From NCBI GenBank assembly GCA_003641795.1, contig QNAP01000085.1, positions 1 through 7,390 on the forward strand: a stretch of DNA of 7,390 nucleotides, given 5' to 3'. Both the position numbers and the translations under genes were made by a program. This stretch comes from Thermotogae bacterium. Lineage in GTDB: Bacteria > Thermotogota > Thermotogae > UBA12178. Below the pieces are notes generated by a model that did no database searches, was not told the DNA's origin, and saw only the letters and a list, made by a program, of their open reading frames with translations. The stretch's first letter is position 1; each line of letters opens with the position of its first letter. Positions 1 to 5,154 of this stretch are shown piece by piece.

Positions 1-2
1 AC

Positions 3-134
3 TACATCTTGCGGAAGAGGGAGGAGGAGAGGAGGAGGAATGAGGAGTGGCACATGTCGTTTTTGAGGAGGTCGTATAGGTGTGGGGGTGGCGAGAGTAG
101 AGGGGTGATGAAAGGAGTGGAGAGAGTGAGGTGA
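3..134 (+). CDS. C-terminal end of a small basic protein (partial)
   Basis: This frame is open from the left edge to a TGA at 132-134, giving 43 residues of a truncated product. The visible part is rich in Arg and Glu (KREEERRRNEEW near the start) and ends ESRGVMKGVERVR. The other two plus frames stop at 41-43 and 64-66, so this is the only one that can run into the next gene. Its stop codon sits inside the ribosome binding site of the gene starting at 140, the same tight packing seen in the rest of the cluster. No family is recognised. The purine-rich DNA here favours Arg/Glu/Gly codons in any open frame, so the coding assignment is tentative. Confidence 0.4.
   Translation, partial: YILRKREEERRRNEEWHMSFLRRSYRCGGGESRGVMKGVERVR
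128..134 (+). promoter_or_regulatory. Ribosome binding site that sets the start at 140
   Basis: GAGGTGA at 128-134 matches the anti-Shine-Dalgarno complement GGAGGTGA and lies 5 nt before the ATG at 140. The in-frame GTG at 131 lies inside this site, so ATG 140 is the better start. Confidence 0.6.
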
Positions 135-139
135 GGAGG

Positions 140-340
140 ATGGTTGAGTATCCAGAAGAGTGGTATGATGAGTGGTATGCACAGGGGTGTCCGAGGAATG
201 AGTCGGGAGAGCCTATTTTACTGGGTGAGGCGTGTGATTATTGTCCGTATCAATACGGTGAGGAATGTGGATACAGGTGGGAGCATTGTCCATTGAGGGG
301 AAGGGATGAGGAGAGGGGGAGAGATGGGAGTAAAGGATGA
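140..340 (+). CDS. Small cysteine-rich acidic protein, 66 residues, unknown function
   Basis: Not recognised as a named family. The start is ATG 140 because the GTG at 131 is buried in the ribosome binding site. The protein opens with an aromatic and acidic stretch (MVEYPEEWYDEWYAQG) and has five cysteines at residues 17, 32, 35, 43 and 50, including ACDYCPYQYGEECGYRWEHC. Four of them (32, 35, 43, 50) are spaced like a compact zinc site; a disulphide-stabilised mini-domain is the alternative. The last 15 residues are charged, Arg/Glu/Gly-rich and probably disordered. It sits second in a plus-strand cluster of tiny genes, 15 nt ahead of the next start. Small zinc proteins are common in archaeal viruses and often act as regulators, but nothing here identifies a nucleic-acid-binding surface. 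Confidence 0.7.
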   Translation: MVEYPEEWYDEWYAQGCPRNESGEPILLGEACDYCPYQYGEECGYRWEHCPLRGRDEERGRDGSKG

Positions 341-355
341 GGATGATGTCTGAAG

Positions 356-580
356 ATGAAGGGTGCGGTTGTGAACTTGGAGAAGGAATTGGAGTTCCTG
401 GAGAAGTTCAAAATGTGGGCACTGGTGCTAATTGTAGGAGAGGGTGCGAGTTTTTTGATAGGAGAATTTGTAGAGATGAGAGGGAAAGAGGCGGGAATAA
501 GGGAGCTAATAGAGTTTATGAGGAGGTATAGGGCGAGTGTTGTGATAGTGGGTGAGGAGGAGAAGGTTTTGATAGCGTAA
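356..580 (+). CDS. Small hypothetical protein, 74 residues
   Basis: No family is recognised. The chain begins with an amphipathic helix (KELEFLEKF, about residues 10-18), continues with a hydrophobic stretch (MWALVLIVGEGASFLIGEFV, residues 20-39), a charged helix (IRELIEFMRRYR, 48-59), and ends with an alternating segment typical of a buried strand (SVVIVGEEEKVLIA). The hydrophobic stretch contains Glu and Gly residues, so a soluble small alpha/beta fold is more likely than a membrane span. The start at 356 is preceded by GAGGATGAT at 339-347, an imperfect ribosome binding site. An overlapping frame from 337 to 531 is rejected because its product is low-complexity Gly/Glu/Arg, while this frame shows a hydrophobic-core pattern. 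Confidence 0.65.
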   Translation: MKGAVVNLEKELEFLEKFKMWALVLIVGEGASFLIGEFVEMRGKEAGIRELIEFMRRYRASVVIVGEEEKVLIA

Positions 581-582
581 GT

Positions 583-591
583 GGAGGGGGG
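583..591 (+). promoter_or_regulatory. Ribosome binding site for the zinc-binding protein
   Basis: GGAGGGGGG lies 6 nt ahead of ATG 598 in the short gap after the stop at 580. It supports ATG 598 rather than the following GTG at 601. Confidence 0.55.
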
Positions 592-597
592 CTTTAT

Positions 598-792
598 ATG
601 GTGAAAGTGGAAGTAAAGTGCTTCATTTGCGGTAGGGATGAGGAGATAGAGCTAAAGGAGGGAGAGAGCTTGAAGGAGGGGGTAAAGAGGAAGGGGTGGG
701 AGGAGATAGGGGTAGTTCTTGAGGATGTGGAGGAGTATGGGTTTGTGTGCGATGATTGCATGAGGCGAATGGGTATAAAGGGGGAGGGGTGA
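598..792 (+). CDS. Small predicted zinc-binding protein (two CxxC knuckles), 64 residues
   Basis: Four cysteines form two CxxC pairs: CFICG at residues 8-12 and CDDC at 51-54, separated by 39 residues. The first is a typical zinc-knuckle turn (CxxCG), so a zinc ribbon or treble-clef fold is likely. The segment between them is acidic and basic with hydrophobic spacing (GWEEIGVVLEDVEEYGFV), consistent with a helix and two strands that bring the pairs together. The basic tail MRRMGIKGEG follows the second pair. A good ribosome binding site precedes the ATG. The stop codon overlaps the ribosome binding site of the next gene, which implies co-expression. The family is not recognised; a transcriptional or nucleic-acid-binding role is a guess from fold class only. 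Confidence 0.75.
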   Translation: MVKVEVKCFICGRDEEIELKEGESLKEGVKRKGWEEIGVVLEDVEEYGFVCDDCMRRMGIKGEG

Positions 793-793
793 T
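783..793 (+). promoter_or_regulatory. Strong ribosome binding site for the gene at 800
   Basis: GGAGGGGTGAT is close to the ideal GGAGGTGAT, 6 nt before ATG 800, and spans the TGA stop (790-792) of the upstream gene. This overlap suggests translational coupling. Confidence 0.6.
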
Positions 794-799
794 AAGAAA

Positions 800-994
800 A
801 TGAAAATAAAAGAAGGGGAGGAAGCGGTAATCTCAGCAATAGTTTTTGATGTTCCTGAGCTAACACTTGCGACGGTGATTGTGCGTAAGGTTAAGAGAAA
901 ATACGCAATCGTAGAATATCATGGAGAGCTATACGAAGTTCCAAAATGGTGGCTAAGAAAAAAGGAAGAGTGGTCTCATATTAAAACTTTTTAA
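800..994 (+). CDS. Small beta-rich basic protein, 64 residues, unknown function
   Basis: No named family is recognised. After MKIKEGEEA the sequence alternates short strands: VISAIVFDV (10-18), LTLATVIVRKVK (21-32), YAIVEYHGELYEVP (35-48), then a Trp- and Lys-rich end (KWWLRKKEEWSHIKTF). The pattern of short strands, tight turns and a basic aromatic end is what a small SH3-like or OB-like barrel would look like. Such barrels often bind nucleic acid in archaea, but this is inference from pattern alone. From about 830 onward the DNA is visibly less G-rich than the three genes before it. It is the last gene of the plus-strand cluster and is followed by oligo-T tracts. Confidence 0.75.
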   Translation: MKIKEGEEAVISAIVFDVPELTLATVIVRKVKRKYAIVEYHGELYEVPKWWLRKKEEWSHIKTF

Positions 995-1016
995 GTATGA
1001 GGCTTTCAAATTTTTT
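985..1016 (+). terminator. Probable oligo-T transcription terminator of the plus-strand cluster
   Basis: A T5 run overlaps the end of the last plus-strand gene, and a T6 run follows at 1011-1016 (AAATTTTTTATG). No convincing GC stem precedes either. Archaeal RNA polymerase can terminate on oligo-T alone, so the position, just past the last stop codon and before a convergent operon, fits a terminator. Confidence 0.5.
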
Positions 1017-1099
1017 ATGAGGGGGAGAAAGGGTAGGATACGCCATTTTAACCCCACATGATTCCTCTCCTCATCTCCTTTACCCCTCTAATCCCTCCT
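995..1099. other. Convergent intergenic region with purine/pyrimidine switch
   Basis: This gap separates the ends of the plus-strand cluster and the minus-strand operon. The plus strand is purine-rich at about 1019-1040 (GAGGGGGAGAAAGGGTAGGA) and then switches to a pyrimidine tract at about 1061-1100. The two tracts are only partly complementary (for example GAGGGG at 1019-1024 with CCCCTC at 1083-1088), so any hairpin would be long and imperfect. The only minus-strand frame with a ribosome-binding-like leader stops after eight codons. I see no gene or RNA gene here. Confidence 0.5.
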
Positions 1100-1942
1100 C
1101 TACTTTACTCCTATTGTTGGATCATCTAAGTATATAACCTGATTACAGCCGTCAGCACAGTAATACGTTTCGGCAGTTACTTCTATCCTCAAGGTTATTG
1201 TTTGATCTGTATATTGGGAGAGATCGAATGCTATCTTTCGCCAGGGGAATTCCGCAGATCCAACATTCCCGTTTGTGTCATAGAAACTTGCTCCCTTCCA
1301 CTCATAAATTATATTACCATTTACCTTTACAACAACCTTCGTAACTCTCCATGCTATATAACGATTTGCCCAACACCTCCCCTTGATATATACTATACCT
1401 ATGCATTTCGTGCCAGATGGTAATGCGATAGTTTTCTCAATGTATGCAGTCGTCTCGCCAGAATATGCATGATGTCTCATACTATAACCTCCCGTTATAA
1501 CACTTCTCTCATCGCTTATCTCCCCCGAAATCGTCCATCCTTGTGATGTTCCATCATCAAATGTCCACCCTAAGACTGTCCACGTTTTAATATTTACTAC
1601 CTCTATCGTAACATTTAGTGTTGCTTCATCTATTTTATTAGTATATTCACTGTCCGTGTATGCCTCAACTGTGATAGTTCCTGTTTCAGTAACTTCATCT
1701 GTGGGTTTTGATCTTGAAATCGTTACTACCCTATAGGTATCCCCTCCGCTCCCCACTCCTCCGAGCTTCCCATCGGTAGGACTCTCTATGCTCCAATTTG
1801 GAACATTTAGAACTATCTTGAAGTATAGAGTTTGAGAGTAGTTATTAGCGATACGAAGTGGGAACGTGTTTCGTAGCGGATCTGGGGCATATTCGAGATC
1901 ACATATTATGCGATCAGCAAATAAATGAACTTGGAATTGCAT
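1100..1942 (-). CDS. Two-domain beta protein with a probable carbohydrate-binding C-terminal domain; likely virion adhesin, 280 residues
   Basis: Residues about 20-117 look like an immunoglobulin-like sandwich: LRIANNYSQTLYFKIVLNVP, a Gly-rich loop (GGVGSGG), then GTITVEAYTDSEY and ATLNVTIEVV. Residues about 120-280 resemble the jelly-roll modules that bind sugars or cap cell-surface proteins: GWTFDDGTSQGWTISG, GGYSMRHHAY, a strand pair around IEKTIALPSGTKCIGIVYIKG, and a C-terminal LDDPTIGVK that probably packs near the opening strands. Cysteines at 180, 190, 262 and 266 could stabilise this domain. There is no signal peptide or membrane span, which suits a virion component more than a secreted host protein. 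It is the last gene of the late operon, after two fibre-related genes, and fits host receptor binding. Unlike most neighbours it has no ribosome binding site; a TATA-like element lies about 27 nt ahead of the ATG. The exact carbohydrate-binding family cannot be named. Confidence 0.75.
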   Translation of the reverse strand: MQFQVHLFADRIICDLEYAPDPLRNTFPLRIANNYSQTLYFKIVLNVPNWSIESPTDGKLGGVGSGGDTYRVVTISRSKPTDEVTETGTITVEAYTDSEYTNKIDEATLNVTIEVVNIKTWTVLGWTFDDGTSQGWTISGEISDERSVITGGYSMRHHAYSGETTAYIEKTIALPSGTKCIGIVYIKGRCWANRYIAWRVTKVVVKVNGNIIYEWKGASFYDTNGNVGSAEFPWRKIAFDLSQYTDQTITLRIEVTAETYYCADGCNQVIYLDDPTIGVK

Positions 1943-1975
1943 TTCGTATATATATTTGCTTTGCTAAAATAAAAG
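1943..1975 (-). promoter_or_regulatory. Possible archaeal promoter (TATA-like box) for the 280-residue gene
   Basis: The 33-bp gap before the ATG at 1942 is very AT-rich. Read on the minus strand it contains TTTTATTTTA centred about 27 nt before the ATG, which is the spacing expected of an archaeal TATA box for a leaderless transcript. A second AT tract (AAATATATATA) lies only a few bases before the ATG, too close to be a TATA box for this start. The absence of a Shine-Dalgarno site is consistent with leaderless initiation. The element is weak by sequence alone. Confidence 0.35.
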
Positions 1976-2782
1976 CTATGATAAGGTCGTATCACAATAG
2001 CCCTGTATCTTTCCCGTGATTGTATCTACATTATTGTAGCCCTGTATCTTTCCCGTGATTGTATCTACATTATTGTAGCCCTGTATCTTTCCTATGATGA
2101 TGTCTATATCGCAATATCCATTGTATTTCGTAACCGTAACATCCACTCCAATCCCAAACTCAAGCAAAGTATCCTTCGTTAGCTTTATCTCCTTCTCATA
2201 CTTCCCGTAATATGTTTTTTCTACCGTTACATGAACGATTTTTCCACATGTGATGTCAAAAAACTTCGCTAACCCCTCCGCATCCGTGTATTTCGTTTCT
2301 GTCGTGGTATTGTATTCAATCGTAACGGTAGCATCTTGGATGTCCTCACCTGTCGGTTTGAAATATACATGCACCGTCAGATCCCGCAACATTGGGAAAG
2401 AGGCTCTAATAACCTTGATCGCCTCTACTTTATCGTTATGATCATCCGATAGGACATAATCCCCCTCGCTAACTGTCCTAAGCCTATCTATTATGGGGTT
2501 CAACTCTTCAAGCTTCAAACACTCCCCAAGACACTCTCTTATCGCTATAATCGCCTCTACAATGAGATTATGATCATCTGGCTCTATCGTGTCGCCATAT
2601 CTCACTGTCCGTATCTTACCGAGCACCTCATTGAGTTTTGGGCATTCAAAGAGCTGTGATAGGATTTGTAGGCACTCAACAATGGTGTTATGGTCATCAG
2701 CAAGAACAAAATCACCATATATCACCTTACGAAGCTTATCTATCGCCCTATCAAGGTCTTCAAGTGTTGTCATCGTTATCAC
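1976..2782 (-). CDS. Virion-associated repeat protein: three DDHN helical repeats, beta-sandwich, tandem-repeat tail, 268 residues
   Basis: Residues 10-126 contain three copies of a helical unit with the core GDxxxxxDDHNxxVEA, at G23, G63 and G107. Residues about 135-209 look like a carboxypeptidase-regulatory-like or Cna-B-like beta sandwich: ATVTIEYNTTTETKYTDAEG, then KIVHVTVEKTYYGKYEKEIK, with the TDAEG turn typical of that group. The tail from 221 repeats a 13-residue unit (GYNNVDTITGKIQ). No signal peptide or membrane span is seen. The first repeat region aligns without gaps to the N-terminus of the 183-residue fibre-like protein, suggesting a shared virion anchoring unit. The frame opens at GTG 2782, overlapping the TGA of the upstream fibre gene; ATG 2773 is an equally possible start, and neither has a good ribosome binding site, so translation may be coupled. 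A structural or adhesive role is inferred. Confidence 0.75.
   Translation of the reverse strand: MITMTTLEDLDRAIDKLRKVIYGDFVLADDHNTIVECLQILSQLFECPKLNEVLGKIRTVRYGDTIEPDDHNLIVEAIIAIRECLGECLKLEELNPIIDRLRTVSEGDYVLSDDHNDKVEAIKVIRASFPMLRDLTVHVYFKPTGEDIQDATVTIEYNTTTETKYTDAEGLAKFFDITCGKIVHVTVEKTYYGKYEKEIKLTKDTLLEFGIGVDVTVTKYNGYCDIDIIIGKIQGYNNVDTITGKIQGYNNVDTITGKIQGYCDTTLS
1999..2115 (-). repeat. 39-bp tandem repeats encoding a 13-residue unit
   Basis: Two copies (1999-2037 and 2038-2076) are identical base for base, and a third (2077-2115) matches over about its first 16 bases and then diverges. Each encodes GYNNVDTITGKIQ or a variant; the diverged copy gives GYCDIDIIIGKIQ. The unit is a multiple of three, so copy-number changes keep the frame. 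The repeats lie at the extreme C-terminus of the 268-residue protein. Confidence 0.9.
2405..2755 (-). repeat. Three diverged helical repeats with the GD...DDHN...VEA core
   Basis: The protein repeats start near residues 10, 50 and 91, with a period of 40-44 residues. Conserved positions are Gly-Asp (23-24, 63-64, 107-108), Asp-Asp-His-Asn (29-32, 69-72, 113-116) and Val-Glu (35-36, 75-76, 119-120), preceded by LRKV, IRTV or LRTV. The DNA copies are well diverged, so the duplication is old and the motif is kept by selection. Confidence 0.85.
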
Positions 2783-4173
2783 TTGAGAGCATATATTACT
2801 TTTACGCTATGAGTCGTTACATCTGTGTTTGCATCCGCAACACGTGCAGCTATTCTCGCATTCGCTTCCACTGGCACAGGTGTAGAAAAGAAGATTGGTT
2901 GATATAAGATATATCCCGCATCGGTTCTGTATGCTGTCCAGGATGGAATAGCTATGATCTCCTCCTCCGCTCCCGCTGCCCCCTTCCCAATCTCAAGAAT
3001 CGCATGATATATAGATACAAACCACCAAACTCCCACTATCAGGAAGTCTTCCGTGATCGTCCCCGCTGGGATAATTTCAGTCCATTCTCCCTCCACCCAA
3101 GCCCCGCTCCCTGTTTGAACACTTATAGGGTGTTCAAGCTTTGGGTATGTTTGAATACGTGATACATACAAGGGTGAGTTTTTCCATTCCCCTGTAGCCC
3201 CATCAAACATAAGAACGTCTCCATCTCTTGGTGATACTATAGCAACATCATCGTGATCATCAATTGTTTTTTTATGAGTGTTAAGAGCCTCATCCGCTAT
3301 GTATCCTTGAGTTTTTGCATAGCTTATATAGTTAGTTCCCGCACCGTGAACACCTGTATCTTTCAAATTGTGTTCATTTAGTGCCTTATCCGCTACATAC
3401 CCCTGTGCCTCCGCATAGCAAATATAATTTACCCCCGCCCCATGAACACCTGTATCTTTTATGTTATGTCCTTCTAAAGCTTCATCTGCTACGTATCCCT
3501 GCTTCTTTGCATAGCTAATATAATTTGTTCCTGCTCCATGAACATCTGTATCCTTTATACTGTGTCCCTCTAAAGCTTTATCCGCTATGTATCCCTGTGC
3601 TTCCGCATAGCAAATATAGTTTGTCCCCGCCCCATGAACCCCCGTGTCTTTTATGCTGTGTTCATTGAGATTTTCTTGAACCGCATCCACCTCCGCTTTC
3701 CTCGCACTATCATGACCATCTACAGGTGTCCCCAAGTTCTTTATCACATAGCCCTTCCAATCCTTGTTGCAATCAATTATCAATTGACTTAGTTTCGCCA
3801 CTCCTACGATCACCTCCACCCTCAAGTTATACAAAAGAGCGATCTTTTTCAAAACTTCTTCCTCACACCCATACAGATTGAATAGTGTCGTAATAGCATT
3901 TGCAAGATCATTTGCAGTTTTACCACTAAATCTTGAAGACACCTGATATAATCTTTCCGCATAGCTTCTATACAACAACCTCTGTTGTGTATGTATTCCC
4001 TCCTGATCCAAAATCTCCGCTACCCTCTCGTATAATTGATCAATATCATAATACGCTTGTTTTATCGCTTTTGCCATCTCATCATGCTTCGCTTCAAGAA
4101 CAGGATGCAATAACTCCGCTTTTGTCTTCGTATCCCACGTTTCCCCCCTCTTTCCCACTTTCCTCTTACCCAT
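2779..4173 (-). CDS. Tail-fibre protein with four 32-residue repeats, 464 residues
   Basis: Residues 1-135 are mostly helical and probably coiled coil (MAKAIKQAYYDIDQLYERVA and onward), the usual virion-proximal part of a fibre. Residues 144-165 carry the phage-fibre segment IKNLGTP....DSARKAEVDAV. Residues 172-299 are four 32-residue repeats with the core IKDTGVHGAGTNYI. Residues 301-335 contain a spacer motif common in fibres (DDHDDVAIVSPRDGDV, then LMFDGATGEWKNSPL). Residues about 345-464 form a C-terminal beta-rich head (AWVEGEWTEIIPAGTITEDF, ILEIGKGAAGAEEEIIAIP, VPVEANARIAARVADANT, VKVIYALK) that is the likely receptor-binding tip. AGGAGGT at 4184-4190 gives a strong ribosome binding site overlapping the end of the membrane-protein gene. 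A trimeric fibre is expected by analogy with phage fibres and is not shown by the sequence. Confidence 0.88.
   Translation of the reverse strand: MGKRKVGKRGETWDTKTKAELLHPVLEAKHDEMAKAIKQAYYDIDQLYERVAEILDQEGIHTQQRLLYRSYAERLYQVSSRFSGKTANDLANAITTLFNLYGCEEEVLKKIALLYNLRVEVIVGVAKLSQLIIDCNKDWKGYVIKNLGTPVDGHDSARKAEVDAVQENLNEHSIKDTGVHGAGTNYICYAEAQGYIADKALEGHSIKDTDVHGAGTNYISYAKKQGYVADEALEGHNIKDTGVHGAGVNYICYAEAQGYVADKALNEHNLKDTGVHGAGTNYISYAKTQGYIADEALNTHKKTIDDHDDVAIVSPRDGDVLMFDGATGEWKNSPLYVSRIQTYPKLEHPISVQTGSGAWVEGEWTEIIPAGTITEDFLIVGVWWFVSIYHAILEIGKGAAGAEEEIIAIPSWTAYRTDAGYILYQPIFFSTPVPVEANARIAARVADANTDVTTHSVKVIYALK
3277..3660 (-). repeat. Four tandem 96-bp repeats (32 residues each) in the fibre shaft, alternating A-B-A-B
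   Basis: The units are 3565-3660, 3469-3564, 3373-3468 and 3277-3372 in reading order. Each begins H(S/N)(I/L)KDT.VHGAG.NYI. Units 1 and 3 continue CYAEAQGY.ADKAL, while units 2 and 4 continue SYAK.QGY.ADEAL. The alternation implies that a two-unit block of 64 residues was duplicated. The DNA copies differ at many silent sites, so the event is not recent. Confidence 0.92.
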
Positions 4174-4181
4174 TCTGTTTT

Positions 4182-4433
4182 CTACCTCCTCTTTCTCCCA
4201 AAAACCTCCACAATTTGTTTAATGAAGTCCACACTTGCATATCCTGAGATTATAGCCATAAAGCCATTTGGAAAATTGTATTCTGAGTGTAAGAGCCAAT
4301 ATAAATAGCCCGCTATCGCTGATACGAAAGTGTGTTGTGCTATCGCTTTCTTTGACCACTGCCAATGCACAAATAACCATAAAACACCCCCTATGAAGCC
4401 ATGTAGTATGAATACACCCATTTCACCCCACAT
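4182..4433 (-). CDS. Small membrane protein, holin-like candidate, 83 residues
   Basis: Residues 6-23 (GVFILHGFIGGVLWLFVH) form a clear hydrophobic span. A second span at about 32-49 (AQHTFVSAIAGYLYWLLHS) follows a short basic turn (WSKKA), and a third weaker one lies at 53-66. The chain ends with ISGYASVDFIKQIVEVFGRKRR, a basic tail expected to stay in the cytoplasm. Length, two or three spans and a charged tail resemble phage holins, and small membrane proteins with a GY...DFI end are found beside tail genes in thermophilic archaeal viruses as far as I recall. A role in anchoring the nearby surface-modifying enzymes is an alternative. The ATG overlaps the end of the upstream enzyme gene by 11 nt; an in-frame ATG at 4421 is also possible. 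No lysis enzyme is seen in the window. Confidence 0.7.
   Translation of the reverse strand: MWGEMGVFILHGFIGGVLWLFVHWQWSKKAIAQHTFVSAIAGYLYWLLHSEYNFPNGFMAIISGYASVDFIKQIVEVFGRKRR
4184..4190 (-). promoter_or_regulatory. Ribosome binding site of the tail-fibre gene
   Basis: On the minus strand AGGAGGT lies 10 nt before the fibre ATG, and its last bases merge with the TAG stop of the upstream membrane-protein gene. It is one of the strongest sites in the operon. Confidence 0.6.
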
Positions 4434-5154
4434 CTTTCTCTACCCTCAGATAAGGAATTTCAACTAAACAAGGTAAATCTAAACCCGCTGGATGCCCATA
4501 AACATTATTCTCCCCTAAAGCCTCTCCATGATCCGCTGTTATAACTATCAAACCTTCCAATCTATCTATTAACTTTTTGACTTCATCCAAAACTATCTTT
4601 AAATTCTCTCTATATGCAGATACTAACTCCTCACGAGTTATTAAGCCCATAGAAGCGAGTTCATACGCCGTTTTCCCCTCTGGAGCTTGTAAACCCTTTA
4701 TTTCGCTATATACTCGCTTCCAACCAACCTGATCAATAGACGGCTTTGTTAGATAAGGGTGGTGCGGTTGTATGTAGTGTATCACCAATCTTTTGTTCCT
4801 ATGTAGTTTCCTATGTAGGATTGCGGATTGAGTTACATGATGTGGAGGAACAGTTTTAAATTTTTCATCCCATCCAAAATCCCATACCTCAACTATTTTA
4901 TGAAAAGGAATATATCCCAATACTTTTTTGCACATATACCTTGATATGATAGGATTTGCTGAGATATAGACTATATCATCGAACCGCTTCCCTAAACCCC
5001 ATGTTTTAATCATCCAATTTAGTGTATCGCTATCACAGCTTATTCTTTTCTCTAACTTGCCTTCGATAGTGTTTAACTCTTTAAAGTAGTCATATCTACA
5101 AGCATCAAGAATTATTAAGTGATCCCACCGCTCCTTACTTAAATCCACCTTCAT
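4423..5154 (-). CDS. Compact alkaline-phosphatase/sulfatase superfamily enzyme, 243 residues
   Basis: Residues 13-22 (LIILDACRYD) match the first metal-binding strand of the alkaline phosphatase superfamily in its DACRYD form, seen in archaeal glycan gene clusters. A Ser/Thr stretch follows (CDSDTLNW, 40-47), where Thr44 is the best candidate nucleophile. QPHHPY (129-134) supplies histidines near the sulfate/phosphate site, ITADHGEALGE (205-215) gives the Asp-His metal pair, and YGHPAG (219-224) the last metal histidine. The order and spacing are those of an intact active site, but at 243 residues it is far shorter than typical sulfatases (400-500), so substrate-binding insertions are missing. 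Likely reactions are hydrolysis of a sulfate or phosphate ester, or transfer of a phospho-group to a glycan; the substrate is unknown. There is no signal peptide, so it acts inside the cell unless carried by the virion. Its ATG overlaps the upstream methyltransferase stop (ATGA). Confidence 0.85.
   Translation of the reverse strand: MKVDLSKERWDHLIILDACRYDYFKELNTIEGKLEKRISCDSDTLNWMIKTWGLGKRFDDIVYISANPIISRYMCKKVLGYIPFHKIVEVWDFGWDEKFKTVPPHHVTQSAILHRKLHRNKRLVIHYIQPHHPYLTKPSIDQVGWKRVYSEIKGLQAPEGKTAYELASMGLITREELVSAYRENLKIVLDEVKKLIDRLEGLIVITADHGEALGENNVYGHPAGLDLPCLVEIPYLRVEKDVG

Noticed and set aside
337..531. Plus-strand frame starting MRMMSEDEGCGCELGEG
   Set aside because: It overlaps the 356-580 gene in another frame, and its product is low-complexity Gly/Glu/Arg, while the 356 frame has a hydrophobic-core pattern.
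592..600. CTTTATATG resembling an archaeal TATA box
   Set aside because: It overlaps the ATG at 598, which already has a well-spaced ribosome binding site, and no suitable start lies about 25 nt downstream.
594..866. Minus-strand open frame of 90 codons
   Set aside because: It is antisense to two small genes with good ribosome binding sites, and its Ser/Pro/Leu/Phe-rich product is what the complement of purine-rich coding DNA gives.
1060..1083. Eight-codon minus-strand frame after a GGAG-like leader
   Set aside because: It is too short and has no sign of coding; the leader reflects the purine-rich minus strand here.
1019..1088. Hairpin terminator between purine and pyrimidine tracts
   Set aside because: Only short blocks pair (six bases at a time) across a loop of almost 60 nt, too weak to call a stem.
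2791..2798. TAATATAT on the minus strand as a promoter for the 268-residue gene
   Set aside because: It lies within the coding end of the fibre gene and is too close to both candidate starts (about 12 and 22 nt) for usual TATA spacing.
3277..3660. Regular repeats considered as a CRISPR array
   Set aside because: The 96-bp units are contiguous with no unique spacers, diverged at silent sites and in frame, so they are protein repeats.
3933..4247. Plus-strand open frame of 104 codons
   Set aside because: It is antisense to the coiled-coil start of the fibre gene, rich in Pro/Ser/Leu, with no ribosome binding site and no domain pattern.
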